From positions 53,754,439 to 53,818,438 of the forward strand of contig NC_063452.1 in NCBI RefSeq assembly GCF_020379485.1: DNA of 64,000 nt, written 5' to 3'. Source of the stretch: Brassica napus. Taxonomy: Eukaryota; Streptophyta; Magnoliopsida; Brassicales; Brassicaceae. The notes beneath the pieces were generated by a model, which did no database searches, was not told the origin of the DNA, and was given only the letters and a program-made list of their open reading frames with translations. This document shows, piece after piece, positions 13,337 through 24,509 of this stretch. Position 1 is the first letter of the stretch, and each line of letters begins with the position of its first letter. A program made the translations under genes and the position numbers.

Positions 13337-15480
13337 ATTGATTGTGAATATTAAAAAGGCGGAGTGTGAGAAACAGCTGACAGACATGAAGGTAGCCAGA
13401 GCATGCCCATCAATCTCTCATTTGCTTTTTTGTGGATGACAATCTATTCTTTTGCAAAGCACAAAGAGAAGAATGCCAATCTATTCTCCGGATTTTGAAG
13501 GAATATGAGATGGTATCAGGTCAACTCATTAATTTTGATAAGTCTTCGATCCAGTTTGGGCACAAGATTGAGGAATCAGTTAGACAGGAATTAAGAGATA
13601 TATTGGGGATTCATAATGTTGGAAGAATGAGAACTTATTTAGGATTACCAGAGAATCTTGGGGGCTCAAAGATTCAGGTTTTCAGCTTTGTGCAAGATAG
13701 ACTTAACAAAAGGGTCAACGGGTGGACTTTCAAATTTTTCACGAAAGGAGGAAAAGAAGTAATTATTAAATCAGTAGTTACAGCACTACCAAATCACGTG
13801 ATATCTTGTTATAGATTACCGAAGGAAACCGCGAAGAAATTGACAAATGCAGTAGCGCAATTTTGGTGGAGTTCAGGTGGAAGTACAAGAGGAATGCATT
13901 GGAAATCATGGGACAAGGTTTGTGTTAGTAAGGAGGAAGGAGGATTGGGGTTTAAAGACATCACTGATTTCAACACAGCAATGCTTAGTAAACAGTTATG
14001 GCGTTTGATTGAAAAGCCTAAGACTTTATTCTCTCGTGTTTTCAAAGGTCGGTATTACAGGAACGCATCACCCCTAGAGCCGATTCGCTCATACTCTCCG
14101 TCATATGGCTGGCGGAGTATCACATCTGCTAGATCTCTGGTTAGCAAATGACTAATCAAACGGGTGGGATCAGGATCCTCTATATCAGTATGGAATGATC
14201 TCTGGCTCCCAACCACTCGCCCGAGACCAGCAAATAAAAATCAACATAATCAGTACCCTGACCTCACAGTAAATTCTCTAATTGATCCTACTTTGCGACA
14301 TTGGAACATGCAGGCAATTCGGGCTTTAGTGGACCCACATTATGTGAAAATTATAGAAAGTATACCTCTGAGTAGCGTTCAGAGGGTTGATAGAGATGGT
14401 TGACATTTCACAAACAATGGGAAATATACGGTCAAATCAGGATATCAGGTAGAGCGAGTTTATCCAGATAGAGAACGACCCCCAGTGATGTTTGGACCTT
14501 CAGTTGATGCCTTAAAGGCTTTCTGCTGGAAAGTACACTGTCCACCAAAGATTAAACATTTTCTATGGCAACTGGTAACAGGATGTGTAGCAGTCAAGAA
14601 GAATTTGAAAGCACGAGAGATAACTGGTGATATATGTTGTGCAAGATGCAGAGCTGATGAGGAATCAATTAATCATGTGTTTTTTGAATGTCCTCCAGCA
14701 CTCCAGGTTTGGGCGCTTTCAAAGATACCGTCAAACCCAGCTATCTTCCCAACAAGGTCTCTTTTTACAAATATGGATCATCTTTTCTGGAGAGTTTCTC
14801 CGCAATTAGAGGATCACCAGTTTGCATGGATTCTATGGTATATCTGGAAAGGAAGAAATAACAAAGTTTTTAGTAACTTTGATATGGATTCCAGAGATAC
14901 GCTTAAAGTAGCAAAAACAGAGTCCACACTATGGTCTGAAGCGCAGATAGCAAAAGAACAGAGGACTGAGGCACATGCAGAGGTTTCGGCATTACCGGTA
15001 ATCCAAGGTCGATGGTGTTTCATAGATGGATCATGGAAAGAGAATGATGGTTTCTCTGGACAGGGGTGGTTCAGTACTTTAGAAGGATTTAATGGGCTGA
15101 TGGGGGCAAAGAATGTTCGGGCTAGTCTATCTCCTCTCCATGTGGAAATGGAAGCATTACTTTGGACAATGGAATGTATGAGGAACTTACGTCAATTTCA
15201 GGTTACGTTTGCAACGGATTGTTCTCAATTGTTGAAGATTGTTTCGGAACCAGAAGAATGGCCAGCTTTTGCAAGTTATTTAGAAGATATTAAAGTCCTG
15301 AAGGAAAGTTTTTCTCGATCAGAGATTATCCATGTGTCAAGAACGCAAAATATAAAGGCGGATAGCCTAGCACGTAGTGCCAGGAAACAGCCGTCTTTCG
15401 TCGTTCACATGGATCAATATCTTTCAGTTTGGTTCACAGAGTCTGTATGAGTCTGTTTATGTTGATGACAAAAAAAAAAA
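13337..15480 (+). pseudogene. LINE, 3' half: rest of RT, zinc-binding linker and RNase H-like domain
   Basis: The reading resumes after the CACTA at the exact point where the 5' half stops, so the two halves are one element. It contains the [F/V]DD catalytic region of RT (13,430), an RT thumb/linker, a zf-RVT domain (KIKHFLWQL through CCARC and HVFFEC, 14,545-14,690) and a C-terminal RNase H-like domain (FIDGSW, FATDCSQL, ADSLARSAR, 15,015-15,390). Lesions are a one-T slip in the T run at 13,425-13,431 and TGA stops at 14,149 and 14,401. Coding ends at 15,450 and an A11 tail follows at 15,470-15,480. I found no clear target duplication. Confidence 0.9.
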
Positions 15481-17382
15481 TTCTAGTACATAATATAATA
15501 AATTTAATTCATAAAAATATTGTAAAACTGATATAAAGTATAATATATATAATGTATATATATGCATATAACAGATCGAATTAGATATATGTTCCTAAAA
15601 ATATTGGTATTTGTGATTTGCTTCTTTTTTGGATATTGTATTTTAGTATATTTGATTTGTTTCGTAGAGTTACGGATATCCAGATTTTTTGGTTTAAATC
15701 AAAACGAATAACGAATCGAATCAAAATTTATGAATATTTTACTCAACTTTATCAGTAAACAATAAAAATTATATATATATATATATATATAGTTTGCCTT
15801 TTGATTTGTTATCTATTTTTATTCGAACCGAAAAATCCAGAGTTTTATTGGAACCACGTATGTGAGTTTTATATTAAAAAAACGCATAATGTAAACACAT
15901 TTATGAATATAATGTGAACGCGTTAACATATTTATTATCAAATCATTGTGAGACTGCCACGTGTCTATTATAGTGTGAATGCATTTATTACAATATTTTT
16001 CTTTTAATATATAAGAGATATACTTTTAGAAACATTTTTTTTTTGAAACATTTTATCGGCGTATTTATGTGTTACTAAAATACTTCGAAAATACATATGA
16101 ATAGAAATCTCGGTATGGAAATGTGACCATATGAAAACAGAAATACGAGTCAGCAAATAATAGTGGAGGGTACAATGGAGCTGTTGATGAATGGCACGTA
16201 ATCACATCTCATGAAAGTGCGTAACGAATCCTCTTTAATTAGCTTGTGGGACCCAATTCCTAAAAATGTGTTGTGTCTCAGTGTGGAGTGTGGACCACTC
16301 TTTCATTGGCACCTCATCTTCATATTCGTTTTAATATCTCTGCTATTACTACTCCTTTCAGCATTTTAACGTGTTATAGACTTATAGTCGATTCCTAAAT
16401 TAATATTCTATATATTGTTGTTGATTTTCTTACAAAAACGAATCCTTCCAATCTAAACACCATTATTATGAACATTGTTTAGGGTTTATCTCAATTCAGC
16501 TTACACATATTACACTCTACTAAAATTCATTAATTATTGAATAACAAATAAACCATGCATGTGTCGCTGTTATGTATAAGTCTGGCCAAACACAGAAGGT
16601 TGCGTTTTGTTTTTGACATAATTGCTTACAAACGTTGTCTTTGGGGCTGGATGATTGCGATTGCATGCATTTGAAACTAATTTTCATAACGCTGTTTAAA
16701 CATTTCCAAACCAATAGTTTTGAATATTTTAAGTAACGTATTAACAGTTAAACACCGTGTCCCTCACCCACACGATTATTTGTAAGAAGAAGTGCCAAAA
16801 TGTTTTGTTTTTTTAAAGCTCTTTTATTATTAAACGCCAAAATGTATTTGCGTCAACGATTAATTCGAAGCCTTAGTATATTGACTATTCTCAGAACGAT
16901 AATTAACGATTTAATCATGTAATTATAATATACTGCATTTGATACACTTACTAAACCAATTTATCAATTAATATATTCTGTTATTTATCCCTTTGATAAC
17001 GTATAATTCTCAAAACCTTGGGCGCTATCCATTTCTCTCTTACAAAAAGAAATAAAAAAAAGATTTCGATTCGAATTAGCTGCATACGTTTCATGGCCTG
17101 TTACGTCATTAGTTTTGTTTTCGAAGATAACAACAAGGGTTTTTATTTGCAAAATAAGAATAGTTTACGTGATCTATTGTAAATATTGCAATAAGTAAAA
17201 GTAATGTAAAGTTTCTCAACCCTCCCCACCAACTCCACCATAAATAACACATCTCTCTCCCATCTCTTCTTTGTGGAAACACCACCAATCTTCCTCTTCT
17301 TCTCTCATATTTTTATGTTTCTTCAGCTTTTTAAGTTTTAAGGTTGATCTGATCAAACCCCTTAATTCTCTCGACCAAGATC
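15481..17382. other. Intergenic DNA upstream of the FLZ gene
   Basis: No gene seen. It holds an (AT)n microsatellite at 15,769-15,790, repeat-like words to about 15,840, a CCACGTGTC G-box-like site at about 15,958, and A/T-rich spacer. The last 150 bases include a possible TATA (CATAAATAAC, about 17,240) and a CT-rich leader (17,250-17,310) suited to the FLZ promoter and 5' UTR. Confidence 0.5.
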
Positions 17383-18236
17383 ATGCTTAGCAAAAGAACC
17401 CATCCCATAATCGGAAAAATATCGGAGCTTCTCGTCGGCGTGAACCGATCTGCGGCCGCGGCGACTCCGTTCTTTGACGTCTTGATGACAAGCCCTAAAA
17501 GCCCACTTGACTTCAAGATTCTCCCTCAGATATCTCAAAGAAACAGCTCAAAGAGATTTTACGATGACAACCTCGGTGGCTCCGTTGGTCTAGGGATTGT
17601 AGCCGCACTCGAGAACTCAACCACTCGTTTAATAACTAGCGTTTCTAGATCGGAACCGAACCAATCCAACCGGTCTGATCCGGTCCAGTTCATGAGCCAT
17701 GAAGGAAGCACGGACGAAGAAGAAGAAGACGAGGAGATGTTCATAATGGACGAGGAGGAGTATACGTTGGTAACGTGTCACCATGGTCCAAGTGGACCTT
17801 GTAGTACAAGGGTTTTTGACAGAGATGGGTTTGAGTGTTTGGCAAGTCAGATCAACGAGGATCGTCGTGAGAGACTTTTCATAGTCGATGTCGGTACGGA
17901 ATCTCCTGAGAACTCGCCGGAGTTTAAGGGTTTGGGTTTCCTCAGTTCTTGTTACTTGTGCAGGAAGAAACTTCACGGTCGCGACATATTTATTTATAGG
18001 TATAAATCATTTGGGAATAAAATATGTGTGTTTATACTTTATAGTGTGGATTTATAACTCGATTGTATTTTGATTGAATATTTGTTTAATGCAGAGGAGA
18101 AAAAGCCTTTTGCAGCTCAGAGTGTCGATCGAGTCATATAGCAAGTGTTGAAAGGAAAGAGAGATGTAGATCGAAGTTCTCAACCTCTCCTTACACCGCC
18201 GGCCAAATTTTCTCCTCCGGAGTTCTAGTGACTTAG
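17383..18236 (+). CDS. FLZ (FCS-like zinc finger, DUF581) protein, two exons, 252 aa
   Basis: Predicted exons are 17383-17999 and 18095-18236, with a GT-AG intron of 95 bp inside the zinc finger, the usual place for this family. The FLZ domain spans about residues 186-230: FLSSCYLC (C190, C193), then after the intron RGEKAFCSSEC (C212, C216). A DEEEEDEE acidic stretch lies in the middle, and the N-terminus is LSKRTHPIIGKISELL. FLZ proteins act as adaptors that bind SnRK1 kinase subunits in energy and stress signalling. By position next to the PRK6-like gene this matches the DUF581 gene I recall as At5g20700. The window does not show which FLZ number applies. Confidence 0.9.
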
Positions 18237-19929
18237 CCGGAGTTCTACTCAGTATACATATATATGGGGGATCAGGGGTAAATAAAATAAGTACGCATAC
18301 AACATATGCGGATGAAATAAATTAGCATATATAGTAATATGACAGGTATGTCTATATAAATGATATAAGTTAATATATGATATATGGTGGAAATGTAACA
18401 ACATGAAAAATTTTGTGAGGAGGGGGGGGGGGGGGGGGGGGGTTAATGATAGTAGAGAGAGCTACTTCTTGATCGTTGAACATGGCGAGAAATGGAATAA
18501 TGCTCTTTGTTTTGGTCATTGTTTTTGTATTCTATGGTATTTAACTTATTTAAATAATTTTGAAGTTCAAACTGGTTTCTTCCTTATTCTTGTGTCCCTT
18601 TCTTTTAGTGGACGTTTTGAAAGGTGAATATATTGTTCTAGCGAGAAAGGTGAATATATAATAAGTGCTCCAAGCATCATATCAAATCATTAAAGCGAAT
18701 ATTAGCAAACAAAAAAGAAAGAGGAGTGGTGAAAATTATATAAAATCGAATGATATACATAATACGAATACTTTCAGCTTAATCCCCTAGTATAACCGTA
18801 TAACACTAAGGGCATGATTAACCCGGTCTTTTAGCCGGAATTCTTAATTCATGATTTGATATTTATTTTTTTTACATTTTTTGGCTAAAATTATTTAAGA
18901 GACGGTTCTTACCTTTTTTTAGTTAAAATCTAAGAAAAACTAAGAACCGTCTTTTAACCGAAGGTAATAACTCAAGTTTAGAAACCGGAGTTAGTCATGG
19001 TGTAATAGAAAAGGTTGTTGCCGTGTTGGTTTGTGCGTGGTTTATCCATCAATTTGTGAAAATGGGTAAACTATCAAATACAAATATTGTAATAAATAAT
19101 ATTGACCCATACGGAAGAAGCCAGAGAAGAGAATAAGCCCAAAAGAGGGACAATATTGGCATATTGCTGAGTCGTTGGGCCCACAATATTCCAATTATTA
19201 ACTAATTGAATTATTTAGAAAGAACAAGACAAAACCTAATTTCTTTGTGGTCCTTTCATTAAAATTGACTTGCATGCAAAAATTAATGTCTGTTCTTATT
19301 AGAACTGAGTACTACCCAATATTCAAGCCTTTTGGGTCCATCAATATGTTCCTCTTTAAGAACATGTACACACATAGTATGATTGCTTGTTTTAATATAA
19401 AAACGTATGTTTGACAAAAAAAATATATATATATATAAACGTATAATCATTTTGACAATTTATGTGCAGAGTAACCCATATCAAACATTGTAGCTGTACA
19501 GTAACTTGTAAGTGGTAAATTTTCCGTCATAAATTAAGAAAACTACCACAACACAGATTTTAAGATTTTTCTTGCCCACGTTTTGGTGTTAGTTCGGATA
19601 TGTTCTTGAACAATTTACAGTGAAAATGCTCTGAGTGCTGAAATGTTTTACATAACGTTTTTCGATAAGAGAAAACTAGAAGAAGAAAAGAGAAAATCTA
19701 ATAAACATATGTCATGCTAATGAACAATTGTTGTTTACTTATGGAACAAGGAACATAAAAGTATATATGTATGTATATATGTTTTTGCCGAGATTTGAAG
19801 AACAATTCAATCTGCAAAGGAAAATCGTATTTCCTATTTACACACCCAAATTATTTTTTTCTGGTTGCTTGCACGTTAGTATTATATCTAACTGTCCCGA
19901 CCACGTTTGCATTCTAAGCATCTCAACCA
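18237..19929. other. Intergenic DNA between FLZ and PRK6, with a G21 run
   Basis: No gene seen. An uninterrupted run of 21 G occupies 18,422-18,442. A MITE lies at 18,810-19,001 (listed separately). The rest is A/T-rich spacer and the 3' flanks of two converging genes. Small open frames here have no coding features. Confidence 0.5.
18810..19001. repeat. Third GGCATGATTAA-family MITE
   Basis: The left end GGGCATGATTAACCCGG and right end CCGGAGTTAGTCATGG are imperfect inverses. Internally, AAGAGACGGTTCTTA pairs with TAAGAACCGTCTTTT. The element is related to those at 32 and 1351 but more diverged. It has no coding capacity. Confidence 0.55.
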
Positions 19930-22299
19930 TCATTTTTTCACTTGTTCTATTCTTCTAACAGTTTCCCTCATGTCAGGTCTTTCATCTGGATTACTTGCGA
20001 TACAAGCAGCCCCAGTCCGCAGCAACTCCAGCATCTGCTGCACGGAATCAGCATTATTTCCTATCTCCGGATCGATAAGTTCTTCTTCTTTGTGCTCCGC
20101 AATAGAAGATTGAACCCATTCAACGATATCAATCCCGCCTTTACCGGTGTTTAAGTATTGAGAAGGAAACTTCCCTGTCAAGATCTCTAGAACTATGATT
20201 CCAAGGCAGTAGACGTCTGATTTATGAGAAACCTGTTGGTTCTGCGCAAACTCTGGAGTTTTGTAAGCGAACATTGCTTGTGCGTTGCTTGGCTGGAGAA
20301 ACGGTAAGAATGCGTAGTCACTGATCAATGGCTCGTAGGTCTCGCTGAGGAGAATATTGCTGGATTTTAGGTTACCGTGTGGGAGCTCGTAGGAAGCAAA
20401 CTCCTCGTGCAAGAACTGCATACCATGTGCCACTCCTTGGATTATCTTCAGTCTTGTCGCCCAAGTTAGCTCGGAATGTTGTATCCCACGGTCACCTATT
20501 GAGATAATAACACAAAATATTCATTTAGATTCAGTGGTTAAATCAAGATTTATCCTACTCCTTCGAGTTTCACCCACAAAGATTTTATATTGACCACTAA
20601 AATGGTTCAACATGTTTTATAAATTTTATGGAGTATATATCAAGATTTAATTCTACTATCAGTGTTCTAAAACGCGGTAAGAGCTGGCTAGGCGGTATAT
20701 GAGTCTCTAGTGCATAGCCGTATACGCGGATGCGGATGCTTAAACGAGTCTAGACAGATCAAGATTTAACTCTATTATTAGTGTTCTAAAACGCGGTAAG
20801 GGCTGGCTAGGCGGTATATGAGTCTCTAGCATATACGGCTATACACGGATGCTTAAACGAGCCTAGCTAGATCAAGACTTAACCCTATTATATATAAAAA
20901 GGCATTGCGGATTACCGTGTAAAACGTAAAGTAAGCTGCTCTTAGGCATATACTCAGAGACGACAAGCTTCTCTTCTTGACGGTAATGATAGGCTAAAGG
21001 GGTAAGAACGTTAGGGTGTCGGATTTTCCCCAACCGTCTCATCTCTACATCAAAAGCCTCACTTGCGAGTTTATTCATATCCCTAATCCTCTTCACCACA
21101 ACTGCTAATCCATTGGCCATCACCGCCTTGTAAGCTGATCCAAGACTACCGTTTCCTAGCACCTCAGCAGCAGCCTTCATCAGATCAGGCAAACCAAACG
21201 AGCCCTTGTCCGTGTTCACCATTATGATATCACCCATACCTCCGCCTCCTCCTCTTCCTCCACCACCTTTCCCATGAGACGAGCCTTTTTTGGTAGAACC
21301 GCCTTCGGGGTTTCCACCGCGCTTCTTGCTTGATTCAGTAGACCTTTTAACCGTCGTGGATTCGGGTACCTTGACCTCCACGACATCGCTCGGACGCTCT
21401 TTGTCGAGCTTGCGAAAACCGGCATTTTGCTTCTTGTTTCGCTTTTTTATAAATCCAACAACAATACAACACATCATGAGAAACGAGATGACCAACAGGA
21501 CCGCGTTTATCGTGGTCCTGTTGGAATTATCTGTTCCCTCGGAGGTCGGGGGAATACCATCGCCGGTTTCTTTTGGGTCAATAGCCTCACATCCAACGTT
21601 CACTGCCTTGCCGCACAAGCCTTCGTTCCCTTCCAGTTTCATGACAAGATTTTTCCTATCCGAGAGACCCGCCGGGACCTCTCCTTCGAGCTGGTTGTTC
21701 GAGAGGTCGAGGCTTTTCAGGTTCTTGTTGGTCTCGATCAACGGAGGTATCTCTCCTGAAAACTTATTGTCTTGAAGGTGAAGCTCCTCTAAATGAGGGA
21801 GCTGCATAATGGAGGAAGGGATCTTCCCAACGAATTGGTTATGATCAAGAAACAGCCTCTTGAGCTTTGACATGTCTTTAAAGAAATCGTCAGGGATCTC
21901 TCCGGAGAAGGTGTTGTTGGAGAGCATGATGGATTTGAGGCCTCGGAGTTTGAAGAAATGAGGGAGAGGACCTGAGAGGAGGTTGTTGTCTAGCCTGACG
22001 GTTTTTAGATTTGCGAGAGCCTTTAGATCATCGACGCTGATGGTTCCCGAGAGACCGAGCCGCGTGACGTGAATGCCTGAGACTGTGAGACCCTTTTGGC
22101 AATAGATCCCGAACCATTTCCCACTGCAAGGATCTGTTCCTAATCTCCATGAATTTAGATCCCCTTTGGTTATCTTCACCGAGTTCTTGAACCGCACGAG
22201 CGGTTCGGCCTCGCTTATGTGTTGCAATGAAGGGGAGATCGAGAAACACATGAGGATGAGGAGGAGGAGGAAGAAGCCGTGAATCAGAACAGCAGCCAT
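19930..22299 (-). CDS. PRK6: Pollen receptor-like kinase (LRR-RLK subfamily III), PRK6-like, 649 aa
   Basis: Predicted exons on the minus strand are 22299-20916 and 20495-19930, with a GT-AG intron of 420 bp in the kinase domain. Order: signal peptide (1-27), LRR N-terminal cap with WFGIYC, about five LRRs (90-215), C228/C237, a transmembrane helix (265-284), a Gly-rich juxtamembrane (GKGGGGRGGGGG, 343-354), then kinase with LGNGSLGSAYKA (381-392) and Lys403. The catalytic loop reads HGNLKSSN and DFG is replaced by SDY, as in other PRKs, so weak or no catalysis is expected. PRK6 senses LURE attractants at the pollen-tube tip and acts with ROP-GEFs. The gene number (At5g20690) is from memory; the locus order supports it. 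Confidence 0.9.
20640..20875. repeat. Tandem duplication inside the PRK6 intron
   Basis: Two consecutive copies of a unit of about 110-120 bp begin ATCAAGATTTAA and contain GTTCTAAAACGCGGTAAG, CTGGCTAGGCGGTATATGAG and GATGCTTAAACGAG. Copy 1 runs about 20,640-20,757 and copy 2 about 20,758-20,872. They differ at a few positions. The CTAAAACGCGG and CTAGGCGG words recall a sequence at about 36,700, suggesting a dispersed repeat. Confidence 0.7.
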
Positions 22300-22308
22300 G
22301 GATTGAGG

Positions 22309-22311
<3 letters not shown>

Positions 22312-22339
<28 letters not shown>
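22312..22339. repeat. (GA)n microsatellite in PRK6 5' UTR
   Basis: About 13 GA units lie 13 bases upstream of the PRK6 ATG, reading (CT)n on the gene's strand. CT tracts in this position are common in plant 5' leaders. Length variation is likely between accessions. Confidence 0.85.
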
Positions 22340-23064
22340 GCTGTTGTTCTTTACGTTCTTGGTATGTTATGTCTAGAAACAAGGACGATGAATGGTTCGT
22401 TGAGAGATGTAGTTTTGTTTAGATTGTGTTTGTTGTTTCAAAGGCAAGGGTGACATTTTGTTTTCTTCTTTTGACTGACTTATCTTTGCTAAAAATAGCA
22501 ATGTATTTTGATAAGGATCAAAATAGGTATCTTTAAGACATGCATTTAAGGAAACAAGTTTAGGCAGAATCCAAACTTAAACGCTCAGAGAAGACAACAA
22601 ACGATTTAAGAATCAAATCTTAAGGCCAGCGGCAAAGGAGTGTCTAGGCTCTCCGCCACTCAGGTTCAATTCTCGCTGGGAGAAAATGATTAGGTTTTCC
22701 GCGGGAAGTGGGCGTTCGAGTATCCGTACGGATTCGAGTCGTGTATTTTAGTATAGGAGCGTAGAATCTGTTCGGGAATTTAACACTTCGAGTTTAGATT
22801 TTGGAAAAACAAATTCTTCATTGTTTAAATTTTTTATACTTAAAAATTTACCACTAGTTTAACTAATTTCTAATTCGTAATAGATTAAAGTTTTGAAAAT
22901 AGAAAGACACTAATTTGATGGTTGTTTTGCGATTTTAGATGTAATTTTTGTTAATATAAAATAAGAAGTTTGACATGCAATTTTAAATGAGTAGCAAATC
23001 ATTTTAATCGCCGTTATATGTATATTATCTGATATTAAACCATGTGCAACATCAATATATATAT
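22340..23064. other. PRK6 promoter region and spacer with a possible SINE
   Basis: No gene seen. The segment 22,620-22,800 is tRNA-like: GGCCAGCGGCAAAGGAG could be a Pol III A box, and GTTCAATTCT at 22,665 fits the B-box pattern GWTCRANNCY. It could be a tRNA-derived SINE, but I found no target duplication. The final 15 bases form an AT microsatellite that abuts the MULE end. Confidence 0.4.
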
Positions 23065-23589
23065 GGGCTTTTTGCAAAAGTGACTCAAAACTTGGAGTCA
23101 AACAGAAAACTAACATTTTCTTTTGACTCCTTTTTTTTTTGAGATTTTAACCCCACACCTGCACTTTATCTACGAAAATGCCATTAACATTTTTTTTTTT
23201 TTTTTTCGAAAATGGCTTCTTTACTGTCTCAACCTCATCTTCTTCAAGTATTTACAATACTGCCACTGCAATGAATAGTGGCAACAACCTTGTACGAACT
23301 GTTTGGAGCTTTTAATGCCCTTTAATGCACGTAAATCTCTTTACACTCTCTCTGTTTCAATTGTTATGAACTAAAAACAACATTTCTTTCACTTTCTCTC
23401 TATATTCATCCAAAAAACTCAAGCTTTTGATTCAAAATATGGGCTATGGTTGCAGAGCCATATTTCTTTCGTTTTGACTTACGGTTGCTTTCGTTTGAGG
23501 TTCTGGGTGGTTGGAGAAGACCCTGTGTGCAAACGAAGTCATCTCACCTAGTTTAAGGTACGAATTTGAATTTTTTTCCAAGATCTGTT

Positions 23590-24430
23590 CGCGTAGAAGA
23601 CTTACTAGTAAGTCATCTGTATGTAGAAGACTTACTGATGAGTCTTCTGGTCAAACGGACGACTTAAATTAAGTCGTCCAGCTTTGTTTGTTAAAAAAAA
23701 ACACTTCAGACGACTTATATATACGTCGTCTACGAGAAACGGGCTAGTTTTGCATTTGACCGAATCGTGTCAGATCTTTGACTATTTCTGGACGACTTAT
23801 AATTCAGTCGTCTCTGGGGAAGTTAAAATTTCAATATTTTATGAAAACTTGACGACTTACGTGTAAGTCGTCCTAGGTTAGTTTTGTAATTGAAAAATAA
23901 AACTTCATAATTTAACTTTAACCAGACGACTTAATATAAAGTCGTCCCTCCAGAAGACTTAATTTAAAGTCGTCCGGGGAAAGCAAAGTCGTCCAGAATT
24001 TTTCCCAATTTTCTGGTCAAACCTTGCTTATCCCGGACGACCTTAAATTAAGTCGTTTAGCTGGACGACTTTCATCTAAGTCGTCTGGAGAAAGTTAAAT
24101 TTCAAGTTTTATTTTTCAATTACAAAACTAACCTAGGACGACTTACGTGTAAGTCGTCAAGTTTTCATAAAATATTGAAATTTTAACTTTCCCAGAGACG
24201 ACTGAATTATAAGTCGTCCAGAAATAGTCAAAGATCTGACACGATTCGGTCAAATGCAAAACTAGCCCGTTTCTCGTAGACGACTTATATATAAGTCGTC
24301 TGAAGTTTTTTTTTTAACAAACAAAGCTGGACGACTTAGAATTAAGTCGTCCCTTTTAATTTTCAATTGCAAAAGTGACCTCTTTAGACGACTTACCTTT
24401 AAGTCTTCTGGACGACTTAATGCTAAGTCG
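23590..24430. repeat. GACGACTTA palindrome array with a long inverted repeat
   Basis: Many copies of GACGACTTA-N-TAAGTCGTC occur here. Superimposed is a long inverted repeat with arms of about 290 bp: 23,657-23,949 pairs with 24,061-24,352 around a spacer of about 110 bp. Arms match over runs such as AAACGGGCTAGTTTTGCATT and GACGACTTACGTGTAAGTCG. It lies upstream of the transposase start, so a transcript reading through it would form a long hairpin. Confidence 0.85.
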
Positions 24431-24509
24431 TCTGCGGCAATGTTTATTGAACTTCTTCATTTCCCTTTTCTCTATGTTTACTAATGTGTTTTATTTTGAA
24501 TATTTGCAG

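Noticed and set aside
22620..22800. A tRNA gene in the PRK6 upstream region
   Set aside because: Only a B box and a weak A box are visible; no cloverleaf. A decayed SINE is more likely, and this is recorded only as possible.
24375..24509. Upstream ATG for the MULE transposase
   Set aside because: The extra 45 residues translate palindromic repeat and a T-rich stretch; the later ATG directly follows an acceptor-like site and begins family-like sequence.
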